A stretch of DNA of 32,216 nt from Actinomycetota bacterium (GTDB taxonomy: Bacteria; Actinomycetota; Geothermincolia; Geothermincolales; RBG-13-55-18), in the NCBI GenBank assembly GCA_016931915.1, contig JAFGDU010000177.1, forward strand, positions 1-32,216, read 5' to 3'. Positions 7,769 to 16,404 of the stretch are shown here, in pieces (position 1 is the stretch's first letter; the number at the start of each line of letters is the position of its first letter). The notes beneath the pieces were generated by a model, which saw nothing but the letters and a program-made list of their open reading frames with translations, searched no databases and was not told the DNA's origin. The position numbers and the translations under genes are program-made.

Positions 7769-8968
7769 ATGCCTGAACTCATGGGCAGGAACAACAAGAG
7801 CTTCTCTTGCGTAATGCGTGTGGCAAGTGGATGTATCCTGGCGGCATTTCTGCTCCTCTCGTTGATGGCGCTGGTTGTCGTGGTGCCGGGTTGCGGGGAG
7901 AAGGCGCAGAAACCGGCCGCATTCGACGGGGAGACCACCGCGCAGCTGGAGCAGGCCGTGCGCGAGGCCATGGAGAGGGATGGCATCCCCGGCGTCGTCG
8001 CGGGTGCCTGGGTGCCCGGCCGCGGGGAATGGATGGCGGCCGCAGGCCTGGCGGACCGGGATACGGGCGAGGAGATCGAGGCCACCGACCTCATGCGCAT
8101 CGGCAGCGTAACCAAGTCCTTCACCGGCACCCTGGTGCTGGAGCTGGTGGACGAGGGCCTCGTCGGCCTGGACGACCCCCTTGCGGAGTACTTCCCCTGG
8201 GTGGAGAACGCCCAGGACATCACCGTGCGCATGCTCCTGGGCCACACCAGCGGTATCGTGGACGACTACGAGAACCCCGCCTTCCTGGACATAGCGTCCG
8301 CCGACCCCCTGTATAGATGGGACCCCGAGGAGCTGGTGCGCGCGTCGCTGGGTACCTACCCGGAAGCCGTGCTCGGCGAGACCTGCGTCTACTCCAACAC
8401 CAACTACGTGCTGCTGGGGATGATCGTCGAGCAGGTGACGGGCATGGAGCTGGCCGGGGCCATGGAGAAGTACGTCTTCGAGCCCCTGGGCCTGGATAGC
8501 ACCGTCTTTCCCCCCGGACCGGAGATAGAGGGCGAACACTCCCGTTCCTACGTCGTGGCGGAAGGAGAGCTCTACGATATGACCTCGGGCATCGACCCCT
8601 CCATCACCTGGGCGGCGGGGGCCATCGTGTCCGCGCTCGAGGACGTGAAGGTGTGGGCGGAGGCACTGGCCACCGGCGAGCTGCTCGAGGAGGCGACCCA
8701 CGAGGAGCAGCTGCGGTGGATCGAGATGATGGGGGCCGAGGAAGCCGGGATCGGCTACGAGTACGGCCTGGGTATTCTCAAGCTGGGTGACTTCGTGGGG
8801 CACAACGGCGAGTTCAGCGGTTTTCTGGCATCCATGTTCTACCTGCCCTCGCAGCAGGCCACCATAGTCGTGTTGCTCAACTGCAACGCGAACCCCGTCG
8901 CCGCCCAGGATCTCTTCATGCGCATCGCCGCTATCCTCTTCCCCCATGAAGTTCCCGATGGCTGGTAG
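7769..8968 (+). CDS. Lipoprotein serine hydrolase, class C beta-lactamase/PBP-like
   Basis: A 399-residue protein with a long hydrophobic export signal ending at a lipobox-like VPGC with C42, so it is probably a membrane-anchored lipoprotein facing outward. The catalytic motifs of the beta-lactamase (PF00144) family are all present: S113-x-x-K116 in GSVTKSFTG, Y208-S-N in VYSNTNY, and H345-N-G in VGHNGEFSG. Such proteins act as D-alanyl-D-alanine carboxypeptidases, peptidases or esterases; true beta-lactam resistance cannot be inferred. The start is secure, with AGGAGG about seven bases before the ATG. It ends 20 bases before the convergent GT-C-like gene. An envelope-remodelling role would suit the glycan genes around it. 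Confidence 0.9.
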   Translation: MPELMGRNNKSFSCVMRVASGCILAAFLLLSLMALVVVVPGCGEKAQKPAAFDGETTAQLEQAVREAMERDGIPGVVAGAWVPGRGEWMAAAGLADRDTGEEIEATDLMRIGSVTKSFTGTLVLELVDEGLVGLDDPLAEYFPWVENAQDITVRMLLGHTSGIVDDYENPAFLDIASADPLYRWDPEELVRASLGTYPEAVLGETCVYSNTNYVLLGMIVEQVTGMELAGAMEKYVFEPLGLDSTVFPPGPEIEGEHSRSYVVAEGELYDMTSGIDPSITWAAGAIVSALEDVKVWAEALATGELLEEATHEEQLRWIEMMGAEEAGIGYEYGLGILKLGDFVGHNGEFSGFLASMFYLPSQQATIVVLLNCNANPVAAQDLFMRIAAILFPHEVPDGW

Positions 8969-8988
8969 GGTCGGTCAGGAGACGCATA

Positions 8989-11682
8989 TCACGGGACGGG
9001 CTGGGGGACGGATACCTCTCGGGAGACGGTCACGGGGATGACGATGGGGTCGCCGATGTAGGTGACGGCGAGGCAGTTCAGGCGCAGGGTAAGGGTGTAC
9101 GAGCCGGCCTCGGTCGGGGACTGCAGCGCTATGGGGAAGGCGGTAAACTGCCCCGGTGATATATCGCCGGGCAGCATGCCCTGTTGCACCATCTCGTAAT
9201 CCGGGTCACCCTCCCGCGTCCACACCGCCGTGATGGCCACGCTGCCCTCGATGGAGGATCTTTCCCGCTCCCATTGTGTGGAGCCGTCGTTGGCAGCCTC
9301 CATCTCGAGGGAGAACACCTCGCCGGGATGAAGACGCAGCATCGTATCCCCCGACCCATTCGCATCGGGCGGGCCGATTCCCGATATCAGTGGCGCAAAT
9401 TGCAGGCTTCCCTCGATGGACTGGCCGGAATCAACGGCCTCGACTTCCTCTACCAGGACCTTATCCTTCCACGTCGTTCCCTCCAGCAGGCCGTCGGTGG
9501 CGGTAAGAACCAGGTCGTAGTCACCGCCGTCCGAGGGCGCATTAAGCATGAAAGGAGCCACGGCTCCCTCCTCTACCATAATGAAGAAGGGCGCATAGAA
9601 ATAGGTTTCCTCGCTCTTGACCACCTCGCCGCCTGCCTCCCTCCATTCCACGTCGAGGTGTTGCCGCGACTCGTCCGTGTTGAGGAAGGGCTCGCCGCTC
9701 GGGTTGAAGATAACCAGCGAGGCCGAGAATGAGGAGCCCGGGCTGGCGCTCTCGGGCACATAGACGTTTGAGGTGATGCCCGTCACCATTGCCGTTTCCA
9801 GCTCGTCCAACTCGTACAGGCTGAGGCCGTCAGCGTAATCCTCCACCAGGGTTGCCCCCGGGGAGTTCTCGAGGAGCTCGCGCACCTCGTCCCGTTTCCC
9901 GGGCGGGTAGTAGTCCCAGTGCATGACGATGTGATTCACCCCCGCCCCGCGCAGGAAGGTCAGGGCACGGGGGGCGGGGAAGGCCAGCATCTCAACCAGG
10001 GCGCGGCGGTAGAAGAGGGGATAATATCCGCTCATGCCGTTCAGCAGCGGCTTCCAGTGGTAGATGGAGAAATAGGTGGCGTCCTGCTCCCGCAGGGCGG
10101 AGAGGAAGGTGTTGTCCAGGCTGCCGTAGTTGAGGGTAATGGGGTCCTCGAAGACCACGCTGTTGGCCACCTCCGGCATGGGGGCCTCCACTACCACCGC
10201 ACCCTCGATATTTGCCAGGTCGCGGTAGACCTGGGGCACGGCGCTCCCCACCGCCACGCCGGTGTAGGGGAGGCTGACGACCAGGAACTCCAGTATCATC
10301 AGGACGGCCACGGCGGAGACGGCCGCCGCCGCCCACACTTTTTTCTTGCGGCGCTCGACCCAGCCGTAGAGCCAGGTGGCGCCGTAACCGGCCGTGACGG
10401 CCAGGGAGATCAATACCATGATATGGTAACGCACCGGGAAGCGCACGAAGCCGTAGATGGGCAGCTTGTGCAGGGCCTTGTAGAGGATGTTGCTCACGCC
10501 ATGGGGCTCGGGCCCCAGGGAGAGTACGAAACAGATGAGGCCGAGGACCACGAAAAAGACGAAATAATCGCGCCTCGGGACGGGATCTGGCGAGGCCGGA
10601 GGCGGGCCGGACTGCAGGGACTCCTCCACATAAGAGTCGGGAGAAGCGTCAGGGGTGTCGTTCCCAGCTCCGTCATCCGCCTCAGCTGGAGGCTCTTCCT
10701 TGTCCTCCCGGTCAGCCCCGCCCCGTTTCCTGCGGCTGAAGACGAGGACCAGGGCCAGGGCGGCCAGGGGAAAGATGAGGAAACCCGGGAAGAGGGCGTT
10801 CCCCTCACCGGGGCTGCCGGTCTTGAGGAAACCCAGCTTATCGTAAAAGTAATTCTGGGGCAGCACGCGGAAGAAGTCCCCCGACTTGGCGGAGGCGATG
10901 ACTTTTATGGCCGGCTCGCTCTCCTCCTCCGGGATGTTGCGGTGCAGGCGGAAGTAGGGCAGAGCGAAGGGTATCACCACCAGCATGCACAGCACCAGCA
11001 CCCCCACGGTATAGAGCAGGTACCGTGCGTATTCCTTGCGGCGCGGCGAGATTATGCGCCAGAGAAAGAACAGCCCTATGGGTATGGACGAGAAGGCCAA
11101 CTGGTACCAGCTCATCAGGGCCTGGGCCGTGAAGGCTATGCCCAACCCCACCAGGAAACGCGGCTTTCCCTCGTCGAAGTAGCGGAAGAGGAAGAGTATG
11201 ATGAGCGGCTGCAGGAAATAGAGGCTCACGTGCACGTGTACGATGGTGGAGAAGTGATAGGGCACGAAGGCGAAGAACACGCCGGCCAGGAATGCAGCCG
11301 GCCGGTTGCGCGTCAGGTACTTCACCAGCAGGTACATGGCATAGGCACAGAGGGCGAAACCGACAAGGGAGACGAAGTTGTAGGCAAAGACGGCGTTGCC
11401 GGTGATCCAGGATATGGGGGCGGCCACCAGGGCCAGGGAGAAGAGGCCTTCGGAGTAGGCCAGGCTGTCCGGGGACGGGTAGTTCATGTTGGCCTGGAAG
11501 AGGTTGGTCGGGCTGGTGACCAGGGCGTGTCCGTCCCAGGAGAGTATCCACACGTTGAGGAGGTTGTCCACGTGGCTGGAGATCACCGCGTCGTCAGCGT
11601 GCACCGCGAAGGGCACGGTGAAGATGAACACCAGGACCAGGAAGAGACACAGCACCAGAAGGTGCTCTTTGTAACCGGTCAT
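8989..11682 (-). CDS. Large GT-C-like polytopic membrane protein, paralogue of 1713-4280
   Basis: An 897-residue membrane protein. It shares the block order of the 1713-4280 protein: an N-terminal helix, an external loop with HVDNLLNVWILSWD (D39 in the catalytic position), LFQANMNYPSPDSLAYSEG, and later YFSIYHWKPLLNG and YYPLFYRR. After the membrane part it has an extracytoplasmic beta-rich tail ending in an Ig-like segment (NDGSTQW, then GSYTLTLRL). Unlike its paralogue it carries an acidic Pro/Glu/Asp-rich linker at about residues 320-375 between helices. Glycosyl transfer from lipid-linked donors is inferred from the GT-C-like layout only. No strong ribosome binding site precedes the ATG. 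It is transcribed alone, converging with the serine hydrolase gene. Confidence 0.75.
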   Translation of the reverse strand: MTGYKEHLLVLCLFLVLVFIFTVPFAVHADDAVISSHVDNLLNVWILSWDGHALVTSPTNLFQANMNYPSPDSLAYSEGLFSLALVAAPISWITGNAVFAYNFVSLVGFALCAYAMYLLVKYLTRNRPAAFLAGVFFAFVPYHFSTIVHVHVSLYFLQPLIILFLFRYFDEGKPRFLVGLGIAFTAQALMSWYQLAFSSIPIGLFFLWRIISPRRKEYARYLLYTVGVLVLCMLVVIPFALPYFRLHRNIPEEESEPAIKVIASAKSGDFFRVLPQNYFYDKLGFLKTGSPGEGNALFPGFLIFPLAALALVLVFSRRKRGGADREDKEEPPAEADDGAGNDTPDASPDSYVEESLQSGPPPASPDPVPRRDYFVFFVVLGLICFVLSLGPEPHGVSNILYKALHKLPIYGFVRFPVRYHIMVLISLAVTAGYGATWLYGWVERRKKKVWAAAAVSAVAVLMILEFLVVSLPYTGVAVGSAVPQVYRDLANIEGAVVVEAPMPEVANSVVFEDPITLNYGSLDNTFLSALREQDATYFSIYHWKPLLNGMSGYYPLFYRRALVEMLAFPAPRALTFLRGAGVNHIVMHWDYYPPGKRDEVRELLENSPGATLVEDYADGLSLYELDELETAMVTGITSNVYVPESASPGSSFSASLVIFNPSGEPFLNTDESRQHLDVEWREAGGEVVKSEETYFYAPFFIMVEEGAVAPFMLNAPSDGGDYDLVLTATDGLLEGTTWKDKVLVEEVEAVDSGQSIEGSLQFAPLISGIGPPDANGSGDTMLRLHPGEVFSLEMEAANDGSTQWERERSSIEGSVAITAVWTREGDPDYEMVQQGMLPGDISPGQFTAFPIALQSPTEAGSYTLTLRLNCLAVTYIGDPIVIPVTVSREVSVPQPVP

Positions 11683-12007
11683 CTACAACCCGTTTTCTCT
11701 CGCAAACGCCGCACAGGGCCGCTTGAAAATTCGCTGTTAATTCTACCGTAAAGCCACGACACGTCACACCTGGGGTCAGCCGTTCAATCGATACGCAGGG
11801 TCAGATGTACGGATGGGGTCAGGCGTTCATTCTTCCTATAGGGAAAAGGGCACGGAATCGGTCCCTCACCGGGCACGACCTGAAGCGGATGCATAACGGT
11901 ACCCGGCAGACCCGTAGCGTGTCGTGGATGCGGTATAAAAGATCTGGGAGCGATTCTGTCCTCCAGGCCTGTCCGCGCCAAAAAGAAGGGCTGGGGAGAA
12001 GTGTGGC
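11683..12007. other. Repeat-bearing spacer without genes
   Basis: This 325-base spacer lies between the start of the GT-C-like gene and the end of the first double-CxxC gene. It holds a short array of TGGGGTCAG-type motifs near 11771-11830 and must contain the promoter of the GT-C-like gene. No coding region is supported. Confidence 0.55.
11771..11830. repeat. TGGGGTCAG motif array 1
   Basis: tggggtcagccgttcaatcg at 11771-11790 is repeated exactly at 13230-13249. Degenerate copies follow at 11796 (agggtcagatg) and 11814 (tggggtcaggcgttcat). Irregular spacing (about 17-26 bases) excludes a CRISPR. Confidence 0.6.
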
Positions 12008-13060
12008 CTATGCGGCCATTACCTTGATCTCCAGGGTTCCGTCATCCAGTAAGCTATAATCGAGTTTGCCTGCAACGGACGAGAGCGACTCGAAGACCCC
12101 GTACATGACACCAGCCACCAGCAGCGGTGGGCGGGCATTCTCTATGATTGCCTCAAGACGGGAACCGTCGAATTCGTAAGAGACCAGGTTTCCCATTCCC
12201 CGCAATGCGAAAAAATGCCGGAGATAAGAATAGCCCCCGCCTATCTCGTCAGCTCCCAGATTGCTCTTGATATAATCCCGCTGAGCCTGCAGGATGAAGG
12301 CGATGATCTCTTCGCCCAATTCCTCCTGCAGTTCTCTCAGAACAGCGTCTACTTGGTCTATGCCCATCGATGCCATGCGTCTCCCGGTCGTATTATCCGT
12401 TATCACGCCTGCCTCTACATCAAAATCCCAGCTCTTAAGATCTATGGGAGCGCCGCAGGATGCACATGTATCGAAGTGGATGTCTCCAGGTTTAGGGACC
12501 ACAAGGACCGGCTCGAGGCGGGACGACAGCTCTTCCTCGGGCTTCTCGCCTTGCTTGATGGTGATGATCTGCCCGCCCTCTTTTTCCTCTACTATTACGC
12601 TGGCGGGGAGTCTCTCGGTGAAGTTGAATGTCGCCAGGAGGTCTCCGGTCAAGAGGGGGAGGGAATAAATATTGCGGCCAAAAACCTTGACGTACTCTCC
12701 TCGCTTGACATCCATTATCTTAAAGTGCCCGTAACCAAAGGCAGCCCCCAAATCGGCGATGGTCATATATATGCGACGGCGACCTATGGTCCGAGCCAGC
12801 ATTCCCATTAATCCGGAGAAGTAGCCCTCGAGGAAATCCAGGGTGTTTTTTCGTTTACCCTCGGCGACGATGCGGTTCACGGGTTGACCAACGATTTCTC
12901 CGATGTTTCTGAAGAGGCTGTCGATGCCCTCTACCTCGTAGAACAGGCTCCTCTGGCCTGGAGTTCTCAGGGCCGATATAGTGCCGTCGCTTTCCCATCG
13001 GCTGCCCTCTGAGATCTCCCTGGGCACGCCACAAGCAGCACAGACCTTGATCTTTTTCAT
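12008..13060 (-). CDS. Double-CxxC paralogue A, function unknown
   Basis: A 350-residue soluble protein of a family I cannot name. It is built from two similar halves. Each opens with C-x2-C-G-x-P (C7/C10 and C199/C202), then W or F with G-x-I, an arginine-bearing turn, and a helix of the VDAVLRELQEELGEEI type. The remainder of each half loosely resembles a V4R-like ligand-binding domain (for example LRGMGNLVSYEF, then ENARPPLLVAGVMYGVFE). The two CxxC pairs could together bind one zinc or metal ion; that is inference. GGAGG sits eight bases before the ATG. It is roughly two-thirds identical by eye to the next gene (13570-14622), with no length change, and has a divergent third relative at 26679-27755. 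No membrane segment or signal peptide is seen. Confidence 0.8.
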   Translation of the reverse strand: MKKIKVCAACGVPREISEGSRWESDGTISALRTPGQRSLFYEVEGIDSLFRNIGEIVGQPVNRIVAEGKRKNTLDFLEGYFSGLMGMLARTIGRRRIYMTIADLGAAFGYGHFKIMDVKRGEYVKVFGRNIYSLPLLTGDLLATFNFTERLPASVIVEEKEGGQIITIKQGEKPEEELSSRLEPVLVVPKPGDIHFDTCASCGAPIDLKSWDFDVEAGVITDNTTGRRMASMGIDQVDAVLRELQEELGEEIIAFILQAQRDYIKSNLGADEIGGGYSYLRHFFALRGMGNLVSYEFDGSRLEAIIENARPPLLVAGVMYGVFESLSSVAGKLDYSLLDDGTLEIKVMAA

Positions 13061-13148
13061 GCTTTTTACCTCCGCCCCTTTTTATCTCAGGCCGTTATTT
13101 CAGTCTCACCACGCACCTGGAAACCGGTTTGTGGGACCGTTCAAAGTC

Positions 13149-13179
13149 TATTTCGGCATTACACACTTATTAACTTGAG
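13149..13179 (-). promoter_or_regulatory. Conserved box upstream of paralogue A
   Basis: On the + strand this reads tatttcgg, then an AT-rich middle, then taacttgag. The same ends in the same order and nearly the same length occur at 14715-14744 upstream of paralogue B. The distance to the start codon is about 89 bases here and 93 there, while the sequence between box and start has diverged. This points to a promoter or operator under selection. No standard -35/-10 pair was assigned within it. Confidence 0.45.
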
Positions 13180-13229
13180 AGGCGAGGTTTTCTCACTCCA
13201 AAAACCCTGGTTGTTACACACCTCATACA

Positions 13230-13370
13230 TGGGGTCAGCCGTTCAATCGACATATAGGGTCAGGCGTTCACGTGGTGCCAGCCGTTCAACACGTAGATAT
13301 CTGACGGGTATCGGACCGGGACATTCGGAGATGTACGGGCGCTGACACGCAGGATAATAAGGTCAGATGC
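13230..13370. repeat. TGGGGTCAG motif array 2
   Basis: The exact 20-base copy at 13230-13249 is followed by agggtcaggcgttca (13256-13270), a degenerate ggtgccagccgttcaa (13274 onward) and aaggtcagatgccc near 13359. As with array 1, it lies downstream of a double-CxxC gene. Confidence 0.55.
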
Positions 13371-13569
13371 CCATAGGGGATGCGGGGTTCATTCTTAATG
13401 CGGTCAGGGGATTATGGGTTACTCGCCGTCTCGCTCCAGGTTCGGACAATGCAGCTATCCATCTTGCTGGCACATCCAGCTGGAGGTCTGGCCGGGTTTG
13501 CACGGGGGTGTTTAATGGCTGCGACAGGTATATTCCGGTCGCGAGGTCTTATCCGTGGGGGCGCACAGC

Positions 13570-14622
13570 CTATGCGGCCGTCACCTTGACCCCAAGGGTT
13601 CCATCACCCATCGTTCTATACTCGACCTTGCCTTCGAGTGCGGAAAGCAGCTCGAAGATACCGTGCATGATACCCGCCACCAGAAGCGGGGGTCGTGCAT
13701 TCTCTATCAAGGCCTCCATGCCGGCATCGTCGATGTCGTATTTCACCAGGTTGCCCAGTCCCCGCAGGGCAAGGAAATAACGCAGGTACTGATAGCCCTT
13801 TCCCATCTCCTCGGCCTCCAGGTTGTTCTTGATGTAATCCCGCTGGGCCTGCAGGATGACGGCGGCGATATCCTCGCCCAGTTCCACCTCCAGCTCCCGC
13901 AGCGCCGCGTCGATTTGATCCAAGGTCAGAAAGGCCATGCGTCTCCCCGTCTTGGTATCGGTGATTATGCCTTCCTCGAAGTCAAAATCGCAGCTTATCA
14001 GGCCGGTGGGAGCACCGCAGGATGCGCAGGTATCGAAATGGATGTTCCCGGGTTTCGGGGCAATCATCACCGGTTCGAGGCGCGCCGACAGTTCCTCGTC
14101 GGGCTCCTCGCCTTGCCTGACGGTAATGATCTGTCCACCGTCTTTCTCCTCTACATGAACACTCGCGGGAAGTCCCTCGATTACGTTGAAGGCCGCCATG
14201 AGGTCACCCGTCAGCAGGGGAGCACAATACATGTTACGGCCGTAGACCTTTACGTACGCACCCCTTTTTATCTCCCTCAGTTCGAAGTGGCCGTAACCGA
14301 AGATGGCCGCAAGGCTGGCGATAGTCATGTACACGCGGCGCCGCCCGATACTCCTGGCCAGCATACCCCTCACCCCGGAGAAATAGTCCTCGAGGAAATC
14401 CAGGCTCTCCTTGCGCTTGCCCTCGGCGACGATGCGGTTCACGGACTGACCCACCAGTGCCTCGATGTTCCTGAGCAGGCCGTTGAGGCCATCGGTTTCG
14501 TAGAGCAGGCTCCTCTGGCCCGGGGTCGAAAGAGACGAAATGGTGCCGTCGTTTCCCCAATGGCTGTCCACCGAGAGCTCCCTGGGCACGCCGCAGGAAG
14601 CACAGACCTTGATCTTTTTCAT
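13570..14622 (-). CDS. Double-CxxC paralogue B, function unknown
   Basis: A 350-residue tandem relative of the gene at 12008-13060, colinear with it and without gaps. CASC at residues 7-10 opens the first half and a second CASCGAP opens the second half. The second half again shows the duplicated pattern of G-x-I, TGRRMAF and a long helix, ending in LRGLGNLVKYDI and ENARPPLLVAGIMHGIFE. Metal binding by the cysteines and a V4R-like fold are inferences. The start at 14622 is chosen because GGAGGT lies seven bases upstream and the MKKIKVC opening matches paralogue A; an upstream in-frame start at 14676 would add 18 unmatched residues. The shared upstream box suggests both copies answer to the same regulator. 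Confidence 0.8.
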   Translation of the reverse strand: MKKIKVCASCGVPRELSVDSHWGNDGTISSLSTPGQRSLLYETDGLNGLLRNIEALVGQSVNRIVAEGKRKESLDFLEDYFSGVRGMLARSIGRRRVYMTIASLAAIFGYGHFELREIKRGAYVKVYGRNMYCAPLLTGDLMAAFNVIEGLPASVHVEEKDGGQIITVRQGEEPDEELSARLEPVMIAPKPGNIHFDTCASCGAPTGLISCDFDFEEGIITDTKTGRRMAFLTLDQIDAALRELEVELGEDIAAVILQAQRDYIKNNLEAEEMGKGYQYLRYFLALRGLGNLVKYDIDDAGMEALIENARPPLLVAGIMHGIFELLSALEGKVEYRTMGDGTLGVKVTAA

Positions 14623-14979
14623 GCTTTGACCTCCACCCCAATCATCCGTTATCAAGGACGGTTCCTGCTGGATCATCGTCCATCCGGAATACGTTTACGG
14701 TACCGCCCAACCTTTATTTCGGAGAACGCAATTACTAACTTGAGGACCAGGGCCTTTCAGGAGCGAAGATCATGGCTAAATAAGATCTCAGGAGTGGTAA
14801 AAAGCGGCTTCTCGGCTATCCTTGCCCACTCCTCGGCCTCCACACACCTGCCGCCGGGGAGGGCTCGTCCCTTGGCCTTGTTGTAGAATATCTCTATTGT
14901 TGTCAGGAGGGTACGGCCGCACGTGCGTGGCGGAATATCACGTGATCCGCCTCGCGGCAAGAACGGAAGGATTTGCAGC
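14623..14979. other. Spacer with paralogue B upstream box and a coding-like minus-strand stretch
   Basis: These 357 bases hold the divergent promoters of paralogue B and the acyl-CoA synthetase gene. On the minus strand about 14757-14905 reads open to a stop with plausible composition (for example AEEWARIAEKPLF and TTPEILFSHDL) but has no start codon or ribosome binding site, so it may be the remnant of a lost gene. Confidence 0.4.
14715..14744 (-). promoter_or_regulatory. Conserved box upstream of paralogue B
   Basis: tatttcgg at 14715-14722 and taacttgag at 14736-14744 on the + strand match the box upstream of paralogue A. It is 93 bases before the start codon. Confidence 0.45.
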
Positions 14980-16404
14980 ATGTCTGAAAGAACCGGTCTG
15001 GATGCATTCTTCGCTCCCGGCAGTGTAGCCGTGGTGGGCGCCACTGCCAACGAACTCAAGGGAGGATACAACATCATCAAGAACATGCTCGAGTCCTTCG
15101 CGGAGCCGGTCTACCCCGTCAACCCCGGCAGGGACGAGATCCTCGGCGTTAAGTGCTATCCCTCCGTGCGGGACCTGGAGGGGAAGGTCGAGGCCGCCAT
15201 CGTTTTCGTGCCCGCCGCCAACGTCCCCGGGGTACTTGAGGACTGTGCGGCGGCGGGGGTCAAGGCGGCGGTACTCGAATCCGGGGGTTTCGCCGAGGTG
15301 GGCGAGGAGGGGAAGCGCATCGACGCCGCCTGCCGGGAGATAGCGGCCCGCACCGGCCTGCGGCTGTGGGGCCCGAACTGCACTGGCCTGGTGAACACCG
15401 ACCCCTTCATCTTCACGCCCTTCATGCGCGCTCCCGATGCCCACGAACGGCTCAAGCCGGGCACCCTGGGCATCATCGCCCAGAGCGGTATGCTCGCGGC
15501 CGGCTTCATGCTGCAGTATGTCATCTCCGGATACTTCACCGTCTCCAAGGCCTGCGCCATCGGCAACAAGATCGACGTCAACGAGGTGGAGGTCCTGGAA
15601 TACATGGCCTCCGACCCCAAGACAAAGGCCGTGGTTGCATACCTGGAATCCATAGTGGACGGACCGGCCTTTCTCGAGGTGACCAGGAACATGGCGGGCA
15701 GGAAGCCGCTGGTGGTCCTCAAGGGAGGGAGATACGAGGAATCCGCGAAAGCGGCCCTCTCCCACACCGCGAGCCTGGCCGGCTCCGACGATGTGGTAAA
15801 CGGCGCCCTGCACCAGGCGGGAGTGATAAGGGTACACGATTTCCAGGAGATGATGAACCTGGGCAAGGCCTTCTCCCTCCACCCCGAGCCCTTCCGGCTA
15901 AGCTCGCCCACGGGGGACGGGGTCGCCGTGGTCACCGTGACCGGCGGGGGAGGGGTCGTCCTCACCGACCTCCTGCGCTCTTCCGGCCTGCAGGTCCCAG
16001 CGCTGGAGCGCAAGACACTTGATATCCTGCAGAAAGATGTGTTTCCCGCGTGGATGGCCCCGTCGAACCCCGTGGATATCTGGCCCGCCATCGAGCAGCG
16101 CGGTTTTAACGCCTTCGGTGATTCCATCAAGACAGTGCTGTCGGATGACCGCGTGGACGGCATCATCCTGCTCCCCTTCGCGTCACGCATGCTGGAGTAC
16201 TTTCCCTTCGAGGATATAGGCGAGGCGGTGCACGAGAGCGGTAAAGCGGTGGTCTCGTGGATGTTCGGCGATAGCCGCTACTTCGACACCCTGGAGGAAC
16301 ACATGCGGGATCTGGGTATCCCCGTCTATCAGGATCTGCATTCGTGCGTACTGGCGCTCAAGTCATATCTCGGCTTCGCACACCAGGCCCGCAACAAGTC
16401 TTAA
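14980..16404 (+). CDS. Acyl-CoA synthetase (ADP-forming), alpha subunit
   Basis: A 474-residue protein made of the CoA-binding and ligase domains of the ADP-forming acetyl/acyl-CoA synthetases, which convert acyl-CoA, ADP and phosphate to the acid, CoA and ATP. The N-terminal Rossmann motif is SVAVVGATANELKGGYN. The GPNCTGLVNT segment and the phosphohistidine loop ALSHTASLAGS with H262 are intact. Unlike fused enzymes, there is no ATP-grasp beta domain, and no separate beta-subunit gene lies next to it, so the partner must be elsewhere. The start at 14980 has GGAAGG about nine bases upstream and begins right before the conserved domain; the longer in-frame start at 14923 looks unlikely. The last codons run into a heptamer tandem repeat. 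Substrate range is unknown. Confidence 0.88.
   Translation: MSERTGLDAFFAPGSVAVVGATANELKGGYNIIKNMLESFAEPVYPVNPGRDEILGVKCYPSVRDLEGKVEAAIVFVPAANVPGVLEDCAAAGVKAAVLESGGFAEVGEEGKRIDAACREIAARTGLRLWGPNCTGLVNTDPFIFTPFMRAPDAHERLKPGTLGIIAQSGMLAAGFMLQYVISGYFTVSKACAIGNKIDVNEVEVLEYMASDPKTKAVVAYLESIVDGPAFLEVTRNMAGRKPLVVLKGGRYEESAKAALSHTASLAGSDDVVNGALHQAGVIRVHDFQEMMNLGKAFSLHPEPFRLSSPTGDGVAVVTVTGGGGVVLTDLLRSSGLQVPALERKTLDILQKDVFPAWMAPSNPVDIWPAIEQRGFNAFGDSIKTVLSDDRVDGIILLPFASRMLEYFPFEDIGEAVHESGKAVVSWMFGDSRYFDTLEEHMRDLGIPVYQDLHSCVLALKSYLGFAHQARNKS

Larger units (their letters stand above)
13061..13569. other. Spacer between the two tandem paralogues
   Basis: This 509-base stretch contains the upstream region of paralogue A, including the conserved box at 13149-13179, and the second TGGGGTCAG array. 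Beyond these I see no gene. Confidence 0.55.

Noticed and set aside
7769..8968. Serine hydrolase considered as an antibiotic-resistance beta-lactamase
   Set aside because: The SxxK/YxN/HxG motifs are shared by many peptidases and esterases; nothing shows beta-lactam hydrolysis.
9919..11751. 610-codon open frame on the + strand
   Set aside because: Antisense to the GT-C-like gene; composition rich in Gly, Glu, His and Val is a mirror of membrane-protein codons.
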